DNA from: Letharia columbiana | Taxonomy: Eukaryota; Ascomycota; Lecanoromycetes; Lecanorales; Parmeliaceae | Direction: 5' to 3' | Length of the DNA: 64,000 nt | NCBI RefSeq assembly: GCF_014066305.1 | Contig: NW_023501053.1 | Span: 923,363 to 987,362, forward strand | Shown: positions 47,469-59,631 of the stretch, piece by piece | Position numbering within the stretch: the stretch's first letter is position 1 | Layout: every line of letters begins with the position of its first letter | The notes under the pieces: model-generated | The model's input: only the letters and a program-made list of their open reading frames with translations | What the model was told of the DNA's origin: nothing | Database searches by the model: none | Position numbers and translations under genes: made by a program

Positions 47469-48826
47469 TGTTACAGGTGGCAGATAGATCACGGGATCCT
47501 GAGCTCTCTTGTACCAGCTCGTGTACGAGATAGATTAGCCCGTTATAACAGAGTGTCTTATTTGCACATGCTTAGAAGATCGCCCTGCGCCAGTATGTGC
47601 GGAGAAAAGGCATTATTAATACTCGCACAGTCATCAACCACATGTGATTAATGTCAACTAGCTACGAAAAATCCAACACAACCTTGAAGGAAGAACCGTC
47701 TTTGCGGTACAAGTTCAGCAGGAATTTAGCGTGTGCAAACGTGATGTCAAAGCTTGCCACTAAAGCAGGTTCCTTACCTCACACACAAAAGTATGTACGA
47801 TCATTAGTAATTATTCGTTTCAACATTATCATCTCTTCGTGACAAGTCTTAGACGTTTGATGAGAGTCTCGGTGGGCCGGACCCCGAACGAGGAAATCAA
47901 CGATCCCGCCAATCTCCCGTCTTACAATGGAAGGTGGAGGCTGAGTCCGTGTCCATTACCGGTGAGTCCGAAGATCCTCTCCGTCGATGTAAATTACAAG
48001 GCGCTCGAGACATCGTGAGATACGCTGCCGGTATGAGACCAGACAACCTGTGTTGCTTGGTCTGCCTCCTCAACGATGAGCTTGAGAATATCATCCGGCA
48101 TTTTTCACCAGCCTCTGCTATCAGGCTCCCCGGGTTCGAAGGCTGGCTCAATGGCTTGAGTTATGGCGACTGTGGAACTGGTGATGGCTCGTGGGGGGTT
48201 CCCTCGATTCGCAGGTTCTGAAGCTGTCGCGACGTCTGGATTGCAGATCTTGGAGTCCTTGTGTGTGTTGGGGTTTTCAGCTCAAGCCCTACGGTTTTGG
48301 GGCAGGTTTCCAGGAACGAGCGAAGTCTCCGGGGTGCGGCTCCTCGGAATTGGACAGATGCTGAAGCAACGTTGTGCGAGGACGAGTATTTATGAACAAG
48401 AGGTGAGTGGAAGTCAAGTGTGACAGCAAAAAATGTCCCGGGTTGACAAACGGCTGCCGGCTTCGCCTGCCTTTGGCCGTCGATTCCCCACCAGTTTCAA
48501 GTAGTTTGGCTGGGTTGTTGTACCCAGCTTAGAGACCACTCAAGAGAAGATATGCTGATTCCAAAGCAAGACGACCGAGAAGGGTGCTGCACCAACTCCT
48601 TTGGTTTTCAGGCTCTTAAACCTCATCCTAAAAATCTCGTGGAAGCCAACTTTGCTCCGATTCATGGGCCAAATATCTCTCGAATAGCCCAAGTGTGGCC
48701 GAGTTGAGAACAGCCCTTGCCATCACCATGAACTCCGCACTGACTTCATTGTGGTCCCTTGGCTATCAAGATAAGACATGTTCTTCGCACTCATGACGGA
48801 TCTCTTTCCCACTGTCCAGAGTAGTT
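47469..48826. other. Intergenic region, no supported gene
   Basis: About 1.36 kb. Frames at 47934-48221 (+), 47897-48151 (-) and 48163-48423 (+) overlap and show no motif. Normal base composition returns here, so the RIP effect does not spread past the right transposon end. Confidence 0.35.
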
Positions 48827-50948
48827 CTAATCACTATGCTCAGTAGAAGAATCTTCATGATTGTCATCACTGTCATCATCATCCTCATCTTCGTGAGTTC
48901 CATCATCAGCTTCACTCCTAACCCCTGTCTCATTTACTTTGCCTTTATCATCTTCCTCGTCGCTCTCATCGTCGAGAACGTCGAATTCTCCAACCAAATC
49001 CCATCTATCACCCTTCGCCATCCGGCTCACATACTTGACGAAGCGCATGGTTCCTTTGTCCCTCAAGACTATACCCAGACGATTCCAGCCCGCGGGCATA
49101 CTGAAAAGGACGCCATCCTCGTCATCGTCGCCGCTGGCTTGGTAGATGGCTGGATCTTGCTTTGACTTCTTAGGGTTAGCGGCTCTTGTGGACCGAGCTC
49201 CAGTGCTCATGTCGAACGGAACTTCGACACCATGGTCGCTGCCCCCTTCGTCATGGTCAGGGTCGTCCTCATCTTCGCCGGCCATGTAGGCGAGGTAGCC
49301 GCCTACACTAGGCTCGTCCGCTGTGGTAGTGATTTCCTCAGCTTCATCTTTTTCCTTGACAGCGACTTCCTTATTAGTATCTTTCTCTGACTCAGCATTC
49401 TCGTCATCTCCCCATCCGGAAGTAGGCGTAATGGACAGACAAAGCTCGATACGCGGGGCGTGTTCCTCATACCCAGTAGCAAGCGTGTAATCCCGTCCTC
49501 GCCTAAAACGCCGAACAAGTAAATTATGTGACATAATAGTCTGGCCTGTCGCGAGAGAAAGCCACTTCTGGAAAGCTTCAGAAGGCAAAAGATCTTCTAG
49601 CAAGTCAAGAAGCGGAGATTCTCGGCGCTCGCTTGAGCTAGCTTTTTGGAAAAGAAAATGATGCTTGTGTGGCGGCCTGGCAACAGCCCATGATGTCGTT
49701 TTCTCAATTTCGGTGGACTCGCTTGGTAGTGTCTGCGATTCCTGAGATTCAATGTAGTCCCGGACTGAGTCAGAGAACTTGTGGGATAGGAAGGTATCAA
49801 GACAAAGGGAAAACTCCTCAGCGAAAATCCCGGAGACTGATTCGAGGGTATCTGGCGTAAGGTACGTGGGAGCGATATACTTTAGGAGGAAATTGAGGTC
49901 CTCTTCCGAAAGAGCAGGGTCCTCCTGTGACGATGGGGTCGGTAGACCAATGTCGCCACTGCTCTCTGCAGACTTCTTGTAGAGCTCGAAATTCGATTTT
50001 GGAAGCTCATACTTGTCTCCTTTGCCTTGTAATTGCATGAGGCTGCTCTTGTCCGCCAGCCGTTCTTCTAAACCCTCGACGTAACCATCTTCACCTTCTT
50101 GTGGTATGTGGTACCATCCACTTATTGCCATTCTGGCCCTCCCACCGGCCTTCTCTTTATCTATCTCCTCATCCTCAGCGTAGACCTCCTGTACATCGTG
50201 AAAGCTTTCGCCTGGCTGCACGGCAAAGAAGCTCAATTGGTTGAATGCCGGCGGTATGGAGACACTATAGTCCGGACTTGGGACCTTGGTGACCTCTCCA
50301 TCGTCCTCAGTGTAGGTTTGTGTGGGATACAAGCGCAATGCGCCGCCCCACTCTTCCTTCCAAGGTGTATCTGGATCCGTCAGGTAGAGGATATAGCTAA
50401 CTCTTCGACTTCCAATGACGTCGTCGTGACATAGTAAGTGACAGCCAGGTGTATAGACATTGATCGCCATGTCCGTCTTTTTCCCAGAGAGCGGACCAGA
50501 GTCTGTAACGGTGGATAGGTACTCCCGGAAATCTGAGGAGTACATGGCATCGCGGAGTGTGAGTAGTGAAGGCAGAAGCTTGAGAGAGGAGTCATCCAGG
50601 CCATCAAGATTTGCCAAGTCCCCAGATTGGTGGATCTTGTAGATGTCCGTTTCTTTGGGAGTGAAGGAAAGGTTCTGGATTTCGGAGCGCACGCTGCGAA
50701 GGAGTGCGGGAGAGATGAGGCTTTGGATGACGCCGTGACGGTATCTGTGAGCTGTCAGCATTTAATTGGATGTCATCGATGCGTACTTTCAATGCTCACG
50801 GCTTAGAGGTGGCATAGCTCCTTCTATATTCGTCCAAGACAGATCCGCCAAACAGCCCTTCTCGAAAGCGATCTTGGTGGCTCGGTGCTCGCCGTTTGCC
50901 TTTTTCAGCGACCTCCAAATCGTCAACTTGATCTGATCTGCGCTTCAT
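48827..50948 (-). CDS. TPA1: Prolyl dihydroxylase Tpa1/Ofd1 type (2-oxoglutarate/Fe(II) oxygenase)
   Basis: Two exons (50948-50800 and 50744-48827) with a 55-bp intron, 688 aa. The first exon gives MKRRSDQVDDLEV with a basic KRR cluster; the junction restores the natural YATSKPYRHGVIQSLI. The N-terminal catalytic domain carries the iron-binding HxD (CHLLCHDDVIGSRR), GGALRLYP, a second histidine in PGESFHDVQEVYAEDEE and the 2-oxoglutarate arginine in RARMAISGWYH. A second, non-catalytic domain of the same fold follows (about 320-600, with acidic insertions). The tail is extremely Asp/Glu-rich. Yeast Tpa1 acts in translation termination/mRNA decay and hydroxylates Rps23; fission yeast Ofd1 controls Sre1 turnover. 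Which role applies here is inference. Confidence 0.92.
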
Positions 50949-51984
50949 GGTGGGTTCAGTTTAAGTCCTGTGCTGCTCAGCAATCAATTGAGCATGATAT
51001 GTCATATGAGGAGTTGTGGAGCGGGGTTAATTCGGATGGTGGGAGGATTTTTGAGCGCTGGGTAACGAGAGTGAATTCGGACCTCGGAGAATATATGTAT
51101 GTCATGATGCACAAGTCGCCGAAGATGAAAAGTCAGTGGCAAGATTGATATTAGTGTCTATCAATCTGCGCAAATATCAATGTGCTGTCTGCCGCTGCTG
51201 TGCTGGGTATCAGCTCTATCATTGAAACTCCCTTATTGGCAACAGCACGTCCGTTGCAACGGCACCCCAGACCACTATCTGCACCCGGTACGGACCCCAG
51301 AAACATCTAACTTTGCGTTGCTTGACTCTTATCAGCATTGCCGTCGTTTGAAGCCTTGACGATCCTTTATAACATGGGGAAACAGGCCGTGACGAGCGAA
51401 AAAACCTTGTCAATATATTGTATCGTTCAATACTCAGCCTCGCAGAGAAACCCACCAAGTCTGATTTTTCTCCGCGTTATGCAAAGCGTCAGGCGTATAA
51501 GTTTGAAGATGCACTTCCTTTCCCATAATCTCAACGAGTAAGAGCACTTCTCAGCGTCTTCAGCATCAAGCAAAACTTGGAGTTGGCGGTCAACGTCCTC
51601 CAGTACGACTTCAACCACTGATCGTCGGACTATGGCCGCGGGTACACCCTCCTTCTAACTGGAGCGGTTTGAGGAGCATTGGCAGCAATCGATATAGGGT
51701 GTGGTGATGGCCTGATTGCGGGTAGTGGGTATGTGAGGGGACATCATCAGCGCAGCCACCAAGTTATAGTCGTGGTTGATTGGAAAGGTATTGCCTGGTA
51801 AATACATTCATAGATTCGTCGAGAGCCTTGATATAGATACAAGTCGATCTTTCCTTGCATGGCTCCCTGTAGTTGTTCCCAATGCCATCCTCTATCTACA
51901 ATTCAAGCGTGGGAGAAGCCTATGGCTTCGATTATCTTCATCAGCTGCGCTTAAATCCTTCTCTCTGCCGCATGGGCACCAACC
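50949..51984. other. Intergenic region between TPA1 and PEX5
   Basis: About 1 kb. It should hold the TPA1 promoter and the PEX5 3' end. Short open frames only, none supported. Confidence 0.4.
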
Positions 51985-54030
51985 TCAGAAATCAAACTCC
52001 CCCCTGAACTGCTCAATATCCATTCCCAACTCCACCTTCTCCATCAGATCTCTTCTTCCCATGTTCATAAAAACCCTCTTCAGTGTCTCCAACAAATTCG
52101 TACTTTGATTCATACCCACCATCCTCTCCACATCGCTTTCGTCGATCGTACTACTTTCTGGATCCTCGCCTATGACCTCCTTGACACGTTGCATGCCCTC
52201 GCGCTCGACGACGCGATGCATACTTAGTGCGCCAAGGAGGTGCTGTGCCGCTTGGGGGAGCACACCGATGTTGATGCAGGAAACGCCGAGGTTATAACGA
52301 GCGCGGACGAAATTGGGGTTTAGGGTTAGAGCTTTTTCGTATGCTGCGATTGCCTCTTCGCTGCGGCCGCTGTTTGCGAGTGTGGCGCCCAACCGATTCC
52401 AGAGAAGGTGCGCTTGGTGAGGTTCATTAGTTGTTCCAGACTCAGTGCTTGTAAGCGCCGATTCAAAGCAATCAACAGCTTTGCCGTACTCTTCTGCACC
52501 GTAAAAGAGCACGCCTAAACCCACTTGCACGTCTGGGTCCATATGTTCGCCATCTGGGGAGAGTTGGGCTGCGCGGATGAATTGGGTCGTCACCTTTTCA
52601 TGGAGAACGTGGCGGTCTGTGAAACCGAAATCACCTGGCGGGGTAAGGTCATCGGGAGAAACGATCTGAGGATACTTTGTTGAAACCCAGCGTTCTAAAG
52701 TGCGGTAGGCGGTGGAGTCGTAACCCTCGTTTGTATATGATATAGCGAGACCCATTAAGGCTGAGAGGTTTTTGGGATCGAGCTTGATAGCTTGTTCGAG
52801 AGCGCGAATGGCTGGCGACTCTTTTTCGTTCTGGGCTTGTGCGCTGCCGAGTTGGCACCAGGCTTGTACGTGTTGCGGATCTCTCTGTACAGCGGCTTCG
52901 AAAGCGAGAGCGGCCAGGGAAAGATTACCACCCTCATTCATTACTTTGATGCCTTCTTCGAACGGGTCTTTAGTTGCGCTGAAAGGATTGTCTTCTTCAA
53001 AAGTATAATTGCCCATCTGAGGATCCCGATAACCGTCATGAAAGTTGCTGTCAAAGTTGTCCCAAGTATCGTAGTCTCGTAACGGTAGCTCCTCGCCCAT
53101 GTGCATACCGTATTCGCCATTATCCATCATGGATTTAGCGTTGGCAGTCTCAGCTTGTATTCCTCGCCACACGCTCTCGAAGTCGCCAAACTCATTGGTC
53201 TCGGAAAGGACTGACCTGTCCATGTTATTGAGCTCCTGCTCTATCGCTGCGTTTGCTTCAGCGTCTAAATCGCGTTGAGTTTCTGCGTCCATTTCTGCGA
53301 ACTGCTGTTCCCAATCTTTCTCATCAAGCTCCACCATTCGTCCTTTTCCTTTGCCAGTAGTCTGCTGTTCTGACGGTCTCCTCTGCAAGCCCATTGGCCT
53401 ATACTGTGAGCCCATCATCCCAATATTCATTCCGTAGCCCATTCCCATCGATCTATTGTAGCCATTCATCCCTAGATCTGTGTACGAGGTTGGACTCCCA
53501 ACCCTAGCTGATCCATTCCTCTCAATCTGCTGGAATCGCTGAAACTCAGCTGGTGTAAAGCCAGCAGGGACAAAGCCTCCTGATTTTGGCGCTTGAAACG
53601 CAGCCTCCAAGCGCGCTTGCTCCCCGTGATCGAATTCCGATGCCCAGCCAGGTGAGTGTATTCGGGGGGTGGTTGTTCGATAGCCATCCAAGTCTCTTCG
53701 CATCTGCTCCATTGCGAAGGGTTGGGGTACATCTTGGTGGAGCTGACCATTATGCTGTAAGAAATCTTGCATCATCTGTAGCTACGCATTAGCCATGATC
53801 TAGCTCCTGGGAGGGCCCACGGTGCAAGAACTTAGGTTTGCCGCAACCAGGCAACTCACATTATCTTGGCTTGGCCCATTCACTTGACTCCTGAAGCTTT
53901 CTTGCAGACCTGCGGGCCCTCGCCCCACAAGCCTGTCCCGTTGTAACGACTTGTCATCCTGTACGTGTTTTGTGAATTGGCTCAGTGGGTTCCCTGCGGT
54001 CGAGCATTCGGCGCCGCCGAGGAAAGACAT
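51985..54030 (-). CDS. PEX5: Peroxisomal targeting signal 1 receptor Pex5
   Basis: Imports PTS1 (SKL-type) proteins into peroxisomes. Two exons (54030-53860 and 53781-51985), 655 aa; the intron has GTGAGT and a GCTAATG...TAG end. The start MSFLGGAECSTAGNPLSQF carries the conserved N-terminal cysteine (Cys9) that is mono-ubiquitinated during receptor recycling; an adjacent upstream ATG would add one residue. The disordered N-terminal half contains diaromatic WxxxF-type docking motifs (WASEF, WEQQF). The C-terminal half holds TPR repeats from about 330 (ALAFEAAVQRDPQHVQAW, AIRALEQAIKLDPKN) to about 570 (AIAAYEKALTLNPNFVRARY), ending with the usual helical bundle (MGRRDLMEKVELGMDIEQF). Full length for the family. 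Confidence 0.97.
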
Positions 54031-54430
54031 CATGTGTAGAAGGTGGCAGGTTTGGCTTGTTACGATGCAAAGGAAGGAGCAATCAAGAAACTGGCAACGC
54101 AAAAGTGATAAAAGGTATTGTTAAATCTGTTTTTCCAAGCTTGAGTGAAAGCCGAGGCTTGCCATCACCCCCAACGTCATTGGTACTGAGACGTCTATAT
54201 TGCTAAAACAACGCCATGAGCAGTATGCCCACCACGGTCTCCGAAATCACCTCCGCCATCTCAAGGCTCGCAACAAGTCTCCTCCCTCCTCTCCCAGAAC
54301 CATCTTCCGCCGTTGTCAAATACCACTCTAGTCTCTATCATTATCACCGCTCCCAGCTCCAATCCAAACACTCCAAACACCACCGAACATCATCCGCCGA
54401 GATACAAGCAGCAGCAGCGGCAGCGGCAGC
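54031..54430. promoter_or_regulatory. Bidirectional promoter of PEX5 and the complex I subunit gene
   Basis: The 400-bp interval separates two divergent start codons. It contains an open frame from an ATG at 54216 that passes the complex I start in another frame and ends at 54500. This is either a long upstream ORF or chance. Confidence 0.55.
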
Positions 54431-54816
54431 ATGCCAACCCCAGAATCCGCCCTCTTCCTTGCAAAAAAGCCCCAAGTCCCGCCAACCTTCAAAGGAGTAG
54501 ACTACGCGGATACGCCACGGCTGAAGGCAGCGCAGGATGCTATTATTAGGGAACAATGGGTTAAGAGCATGATGGCTAGGTTAATACGGGACGAATTGGG
54601 GAAGTGTTATATTAAGGAAGGGGTTAATCATTTGGAGAAGTGTGGGGGTCTGAGAGGTATGTTGTTTGGATAATCGTCCTGAGAAGGGACGGCTATTGGG
54701 GGAGCTGCAGGTTGCAGGCTAATTGATATGTAGAAAGATACTTTGAGGCATTGAAGGATGCCAAGGTACGAGGGTATTTGTTTCAGCAGCAGAATTATGT
54801 TCCAGGGGATGAGTGA
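54431..54816 (+). CDS. Mitochondrial complex I 12 kDa subunit (NDUFB10/PDSW-like)
   Basis: Accessory subunit of NADH:ubiquinone oxidoreductase, membrane arm, comparable to the Neurospora 12.3 kDa subunit. Two exons (54431-54656 and 54734-54816) joined across a 77-bp intron give 102 aa. Landmarks are the start MPTPESALFLAKKP, FKGVDYADT, REQWVKSMMARLIRDELGKC with the first conserved cysteine, EGVNHLEKCG with the second, and the end GYLFQQQNYVPGDE. The splice restores LRERYFEALKDAKV. Length fits the family. The ATG at 54431 is the family-typical start; an upstream ATG at 54216 is in another frame. Confidence 0.9.
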
Positions 54817-55011
54817 AGGGCGTTTGCATCGATGAGAAATACAGCATTGCTATTGAGCCGAGACGTCTACGGGAAGAAGCATGGGCGTACATAATTAGAT
54901 GGCGTTCAGTGGGTCATCCATGAAGGGGTTGGGGATTTGCGCTTTGCATTAACTCTCAACATCAAGAATTTGGAAGTCACGGAGCTGCGATACTTCATGA
55001 ATGCATTTTTG

Positions 55012-56485
55012 TTAATAGTACGAATTGTCATTCGAGGGGGTGGAAGAGGACCCCGGGAAAGCTCCAGGCAAGCCAGCCTGAGCCTTCTCACCCTCATCGC
55101 TGCCACTCTCATCATCATCACCATCACTCATCTCGTCAACATCAGGCGGAGCACGCATGCGTGTCAATGTGTCGTCATCGAGACTGGGAGGTACAAAAGA
55201 CTTCACCGAATGAATATCCCTACCTAAGGGCATGTTCGCTACAAGCGGATCAGAAGGGGGTATCAATTGCGTATTTATCTGTTTCTCTATTAGGACAATC
55301 AGTAGGCAAGTCCTGGGCGCGGCCTACCGTGTCATTTATTTTGTTCCATTTCTGTTCCAGCATCTCAATCACTCTCAGTTCCTCCAGTCGACCAGCGTCA
55401 CTCCCCCACTCACCGCCTCTTTCTATCTTCTTGTCCTCTCTCCGCTCTGTCCAGTCTTTCTTGAACTTTGCCAAGCCTTTCATCTTCGATCCCTCATCCT
55501 TGGCGCCTGCAAAGCCCAATTGCTTTTTAGCTCCAGTGAGCCACGCAATTCCTTGCCCGGTCTCACCCCCCAAGTCGGCATCAATGCCAAAGAATCGACA
55601 CGCTTTTGCTCTCGAGGTCCTCTTTAGTCCATTGACATACTTGATCAATGCTTCGTCTATTCGGCCTGAGGCGCTCAGCATGGCCTCGGCCTTCCCAGCG
55701 TGTTCCGCGGCTGCAAGACACAGCCTTGCAAACAGATGAGCTCGCACTTTTGGTATTTCTGGGGGCTTGATCATCCAATCTTTGTCATTCTTATTACGAT
55801 CTTGAGCAACTACTGCAGGATATGGATCATCTTTCAACACGGCCAGAAGGGTAGCTTCGGCAAGTGCCAACGCGGCAAGACCGCCTTGTGTTTGAGCCAG
55901 AGTCTCCAAAATTGCACAAGAGGCGTCTATTTTAGCAGCGCGTGATGCTAGGTAATTGTGGATCGAGTTCGCTTGCAGAAGCTGCTTGGTGGCTGTCGTG
56001 ATGATAGCGGTTCTCTGTTCAGCGGTAGGAGTAATTGCTCCATACAGAGCTAGAAGCTGCGCTCTTGCTTGTAACGTATAGAGACACGTGAGTGTATGGA
56101 GTACGAACGAAACCTCGAAGTCTAGCCCTTTGCCTTTGACCCGAGGAGGCTCTCGCCCTGGGATTGTAGCTGTCAAAGTAGTCCGCCATTCCACATCAAT
56201 CTCTTTCTTGAGCGCCAGGTCTATCTCTTCCCCATTGACTGGTTTTCCGCACAACGCAGCCTCTAGCGTAAGCAGGTAGGGTAGATAGTCGTCGAAGGTA
56301 GCTAGGATGGTGCTCAAGTAGGACGTTCTGGACGAGGGAGGAAGACGTTTGTGTTTCTTCAGTACACTCCGGAACACACTTCGATGGGTCGAGGCAGCCA
56401 GCGGCAAAGAAGGGTGAGTCGTACTGTGAACGAAAGATGAGAAGGGGAGGGCCGAAGTGGTGGGCAACGTAAATGCGAAAGGCAT
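55012..56485 (-). CDS. palC: pH-response regulator PalC (BRO1-like domain)
   Basis: Component of the Pal/Rim ambient-pH pathway, linking the plasma-membrane sensor complex to ESCRT-III and thus to PacC activation (family knowledge). Two exons (56485-55328 and 55278-55012), 474 aa, with a 48-bp phase-0 intron. The start MPFAFTLPTTSALPFSSF is typical. The N-terminal BRO1-like domain runs to about 370 (LLQANSIHNYLASRAAKI, ILETLAQTQGGLAALALAEA, KVRAHLFARLCLAAAEHAGK). The second exon gives the conserved tail INTQLIPPSDPLVANMPLG, then KSFVPPSLDDDTLTRMRAPP, an acidic stretch and the terminal NDNSYY. All these features match PalC in order and length. Confidence 0.94.
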
Positions 56486-57038
56486 GTTCTCTCATGCAGG
56501 GTGAACGGCAGGCAATATGCCAGAGCAAGTGTCAGTCGAAGGGGGAGACGTCCTAATAAGTCGATAGGAGTAGCATCAATGAGCATGTTTTGCCGCTTTC
56601 GAATGCTCTTCTCTTACAGAAAGTGCATACATGTAGCTTAAAGATTGCTTCTCAATTGATTTCATCTTTGAACATTATTGTGAACCGAAAGCGTTAAATC
56701 TATTACGAAAGACAGTGTCACTTGGATTCATGCCTAGAACCGACGTGGAAATAAGTATACAACAAGTTTCAATGCTTCACACGTTCACTTTTTTTTGCAG
56801 TCTTTTCACCATACCTACCCTGCATTCGTGCTGTCTCCGAAAGCTTCGAAATTTCCTCATCAGGAATTTGCCGCCTGGTGCCGCCAACAGTATTCCTACC
56901 TCCCATTTACCAATGGACGAGCAGCTTCAAGATTGCCCAAGTCCATTTTTCGCAGACTCATAAGTTTCCTGATGGATTGAATGGTCTTCTGTCTCCGCCT
57001 GTCATGTGAAGTCGCGCTCCAATCTCAAACGACGCGCC
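56486..57038. promoter_or_regulatory. Divergent promoter region of palC and the Yippee-like gene
   Basis: About 550 bp between two divergent start codons. A T-run ending in GCAG near 56800 followed by an open frame to 56980 could be an acceptor and a 5' exon of the right-hand gene, but an in-frame TGA at 56970-56972 separates it from the chosen start. Confidence 0.4.
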
Positions 57039-59108
57039 ATGGATATAGCAGAAACGATAAGCTGCCAGTGCAACGAGTGCAATATTCTCATTTGTATCTC
57101 GTTAAACGATTGGATCGAAGTTTCGACTTCTTATTCAACGTATGAAAGCCCAGGGGCTTTCACGGATCCAGGCCTAGAAATGGTGGAGCAGATCCGAGAG
57201 GGATCCAAGGACTCGGAGTTGGAGGGTTGCTTGGTGAAACCTTTGCGATGCCACCGCTGCAAGACGACGTTGGGAGTGAGGTGCGTGGAGGCACCGGTCG
57301 AGAAGAGGACGAATGTGTAAGCAGAAGTTTCGTTAGTGTATTGTTCCTAGTAAAGACAGTGATCCATTGTAAGATACCAACAATGCTGTTGAAGTCCATT
57401 ACGCCTCTCCATGGTTCTAGAAGCGGCTGCTTGGTTTGGAGAAAAACTCCGCTCTTGTGACAGGTCTAGATCATGAGGGACTAACTCTCCGCCCTGTAGC
57501 AACCGCAGCTACCTCAAGCTTACCAAGATGACCATGAAGTCTATCACATCAGGCAATCTTGTGGAAGCAAAACCCAAGAAACGCCAGAACAATGTTCTGG
57601 ACACCAGCCCAAAAGACCCTTTGGCTTCTATGCCGAATTTGTCAGGGCCAACATCGTCCAAGCAGCGATCAGTACCCCACCGAAGGGGCAGCGAGATTGA
57701 AGATACCGAAGCACCTTCTTCTGGTCAAATCTTCGAGCTGAACATTGGACAAACCGCTGATCTTATGCCAATTCTCGGGGAGCAGAGAAGAGATATTGAC
57801 CGTGTCATGGCAAGTGTGAACATTTTGCAGCAAGACATGATCTCTGTCAGGGAATCTGTCCAGCATTTGGAGGATAGGAGAGACCAGGCATCTCAAGATT
57901 TCGCTGGGGACGTTGATCTGCTCACGGATAGTATTACAAAGGTCAGCAGCAGACTGAGTGAGCTTGACGCACTTAAGCTCGAGATGAAAATGATGCAGCA
58001 GCGTATCAAGCGCATGGAGGATTCAAGGCCAACGGGGCGGCGATCATCTACAGGACTAGGTTCTGCACAGGTATCGAACCGACCATCGCCTACAATCGAC
58101 GAAAAAGCAATTCCACGCAATGACGCAACGTCAAATGGATTGCTTTTATCAGCTACTCAATCACCAATGTCCGCATATTTTGACGGCTTGTTGGCACCCC
58201 AGAAAACCGCCTCTGAGAGACATAATGCGGTGGATGGAGGCGATCCACCTTTTCAACGGCTCTCATTGGGATCCAAAGCCGAAGCGCTGCCACCCCAGAA
58301 AATAGTTGCCACGAGGCCAAGAACGCTCATCAATGGCACCGCCAGCAGAGGAAGCCACACCTCAGTCAACATGCCACCTCCCCAAATACCACGTAAGGGG
58401 CCAGACCAGAGTACCATCAGGCACGGGAGCTCAACCGCCAGTGATGTGGCTACTCCTCGCACAGCATCGACGTCTATCACGGGTAATACGGATTCAACCA
58501 TTCTTCCACGAAATATATCTCAATTGCAAGAGACTTCCACTGGCTCTCATCAAAATAACCAAGACGACCATAAATACGATGATGAGCTTGTCGACGACGT
58601 CCGCCCTCAGTCATCGACTGGGTCATCAACTAGGAATTCTTGGCAGCCAGCAGGCAAGACTGCTCAGAATCGAGCAGATCAAAGCGCCCAGCAGCCTCCA
58701 CCCAAGACCAAACGCCGACAAAGTGTGCCAGTGGCTCCTCCCATTTCCGAGCCCAGCGACGGCAACAAGACAGCTCGCGGCCGCACCACCCATCGCAACA
58801 GCAAGCGCCGCAAGACCACCGCTTTCGATGCGAGCACTCCAAGCACTTCAGTCTGGGACGTCGACTCTCGAGACTCGAGATCTAGTAGCGGTCGACGTGA
58901 TGAGCATGGTCTTCTCCACAGAGCTAATGGTGAGGTTGATGGAAGATCTGCACGATATCAGAACCTGGAGAGTAAGGGGGGGAAGAAGCCTGGAAAGAGG
59001 GACAGAGACGGCTATCTACTGAAGCCGGATGGCACGAGGGATCCTCGGTCTGTGAAGAGTGTGAATCAATGGAAGAAGAAGAAGGCGGAGGCGGAGCTGT
59101 CAGGATGA
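57039..59108 (+). CDS. Yippee/Mis18-like zinc-binding protein with long coiled-coil and disordered tail
   Basis: Two exons (57039-57316 and 57500-59108; 628 aa) joined over a 183-bp intron with a GACTAAC branch-like site. The N-terminal 100 residues have two CxxC pairs (CQCNECN and CHRCKTTLG), the zinc ribbon of the Yippee/Mis18 fold; the splice restores VNRSYLKLTKMTMKS, the strand that follows it in this fold. The rest holds a coiled coil (about 165-245; MASVNILQQDMISVRESVQ, LKLEMKMMQQRIKRMED), then a Ser/Thr/Pro-rich disordered region with a basic KRRKTT cluster. It ends in a conserved-looking segment (KRDRDGYLLKPDGTRDPRS). Mis18 proteins load CENP-A at centromeres; such a role is only a hypothesis here. 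An in-frame TGA upstream supports the start at 57039. Confidence 0.68.
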
Positions 59109-59631
59109 GTGATGGGAGGGTGAGGGTGCTGTATCGCACTTCTCGAAATGAGGGGTTTGAAGGGCTTGCCATCGCATATGGTACCATACTGGCTTTTGCT
59201 GTCTAAGTGGGGATGCAATACCATGCTACTGCTCAGTATTTATCACAGCACAATGGTTGCTTGGTATCAGAATATGAGAGCTATACCTGCTGGTCTCCAC
59301 CCCTGACGAATGCGACACAGCAGGACGGCTAGATCTTCGGTATCGAGCTTACCATAAGCCTTACAATCAAGTTACGTCATCAGAATCATGCTATTGCAAG
59401 CTGCTCGATTGATCTAAAACACTTTGCATGCTATGCTATCGCAAAATCACGACTCGCTAATTTTTGCTGAACCTCATTTCCGCTCGCTCACAAACATGCA
59501 TGCAATCTCAACCCTTACACACAAGAAAACCATACCCGTTGAACCCCGCAAGCAGGGCCAACGGGCTGGCGAAAGAGTCGTACTAGTAGTGGGCAATGAC
59601 CCAAACCACACCGCGACTCAACCCGTAAGTC
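59109..59631. other. Spacer between two convergent genes
   Basis: About 520 bp between convergent stops at 59108 and 59632; both 3' ends are expected here. No gene seen. Confidence 0.4.

Noticed and set aside
48836..49165. 109-codon hydrophobic plus-strand frame
   Set aside because: Antisense image of the Asp/Glu-rich tail of TPA1; the apparent membrane helix is an artefact.
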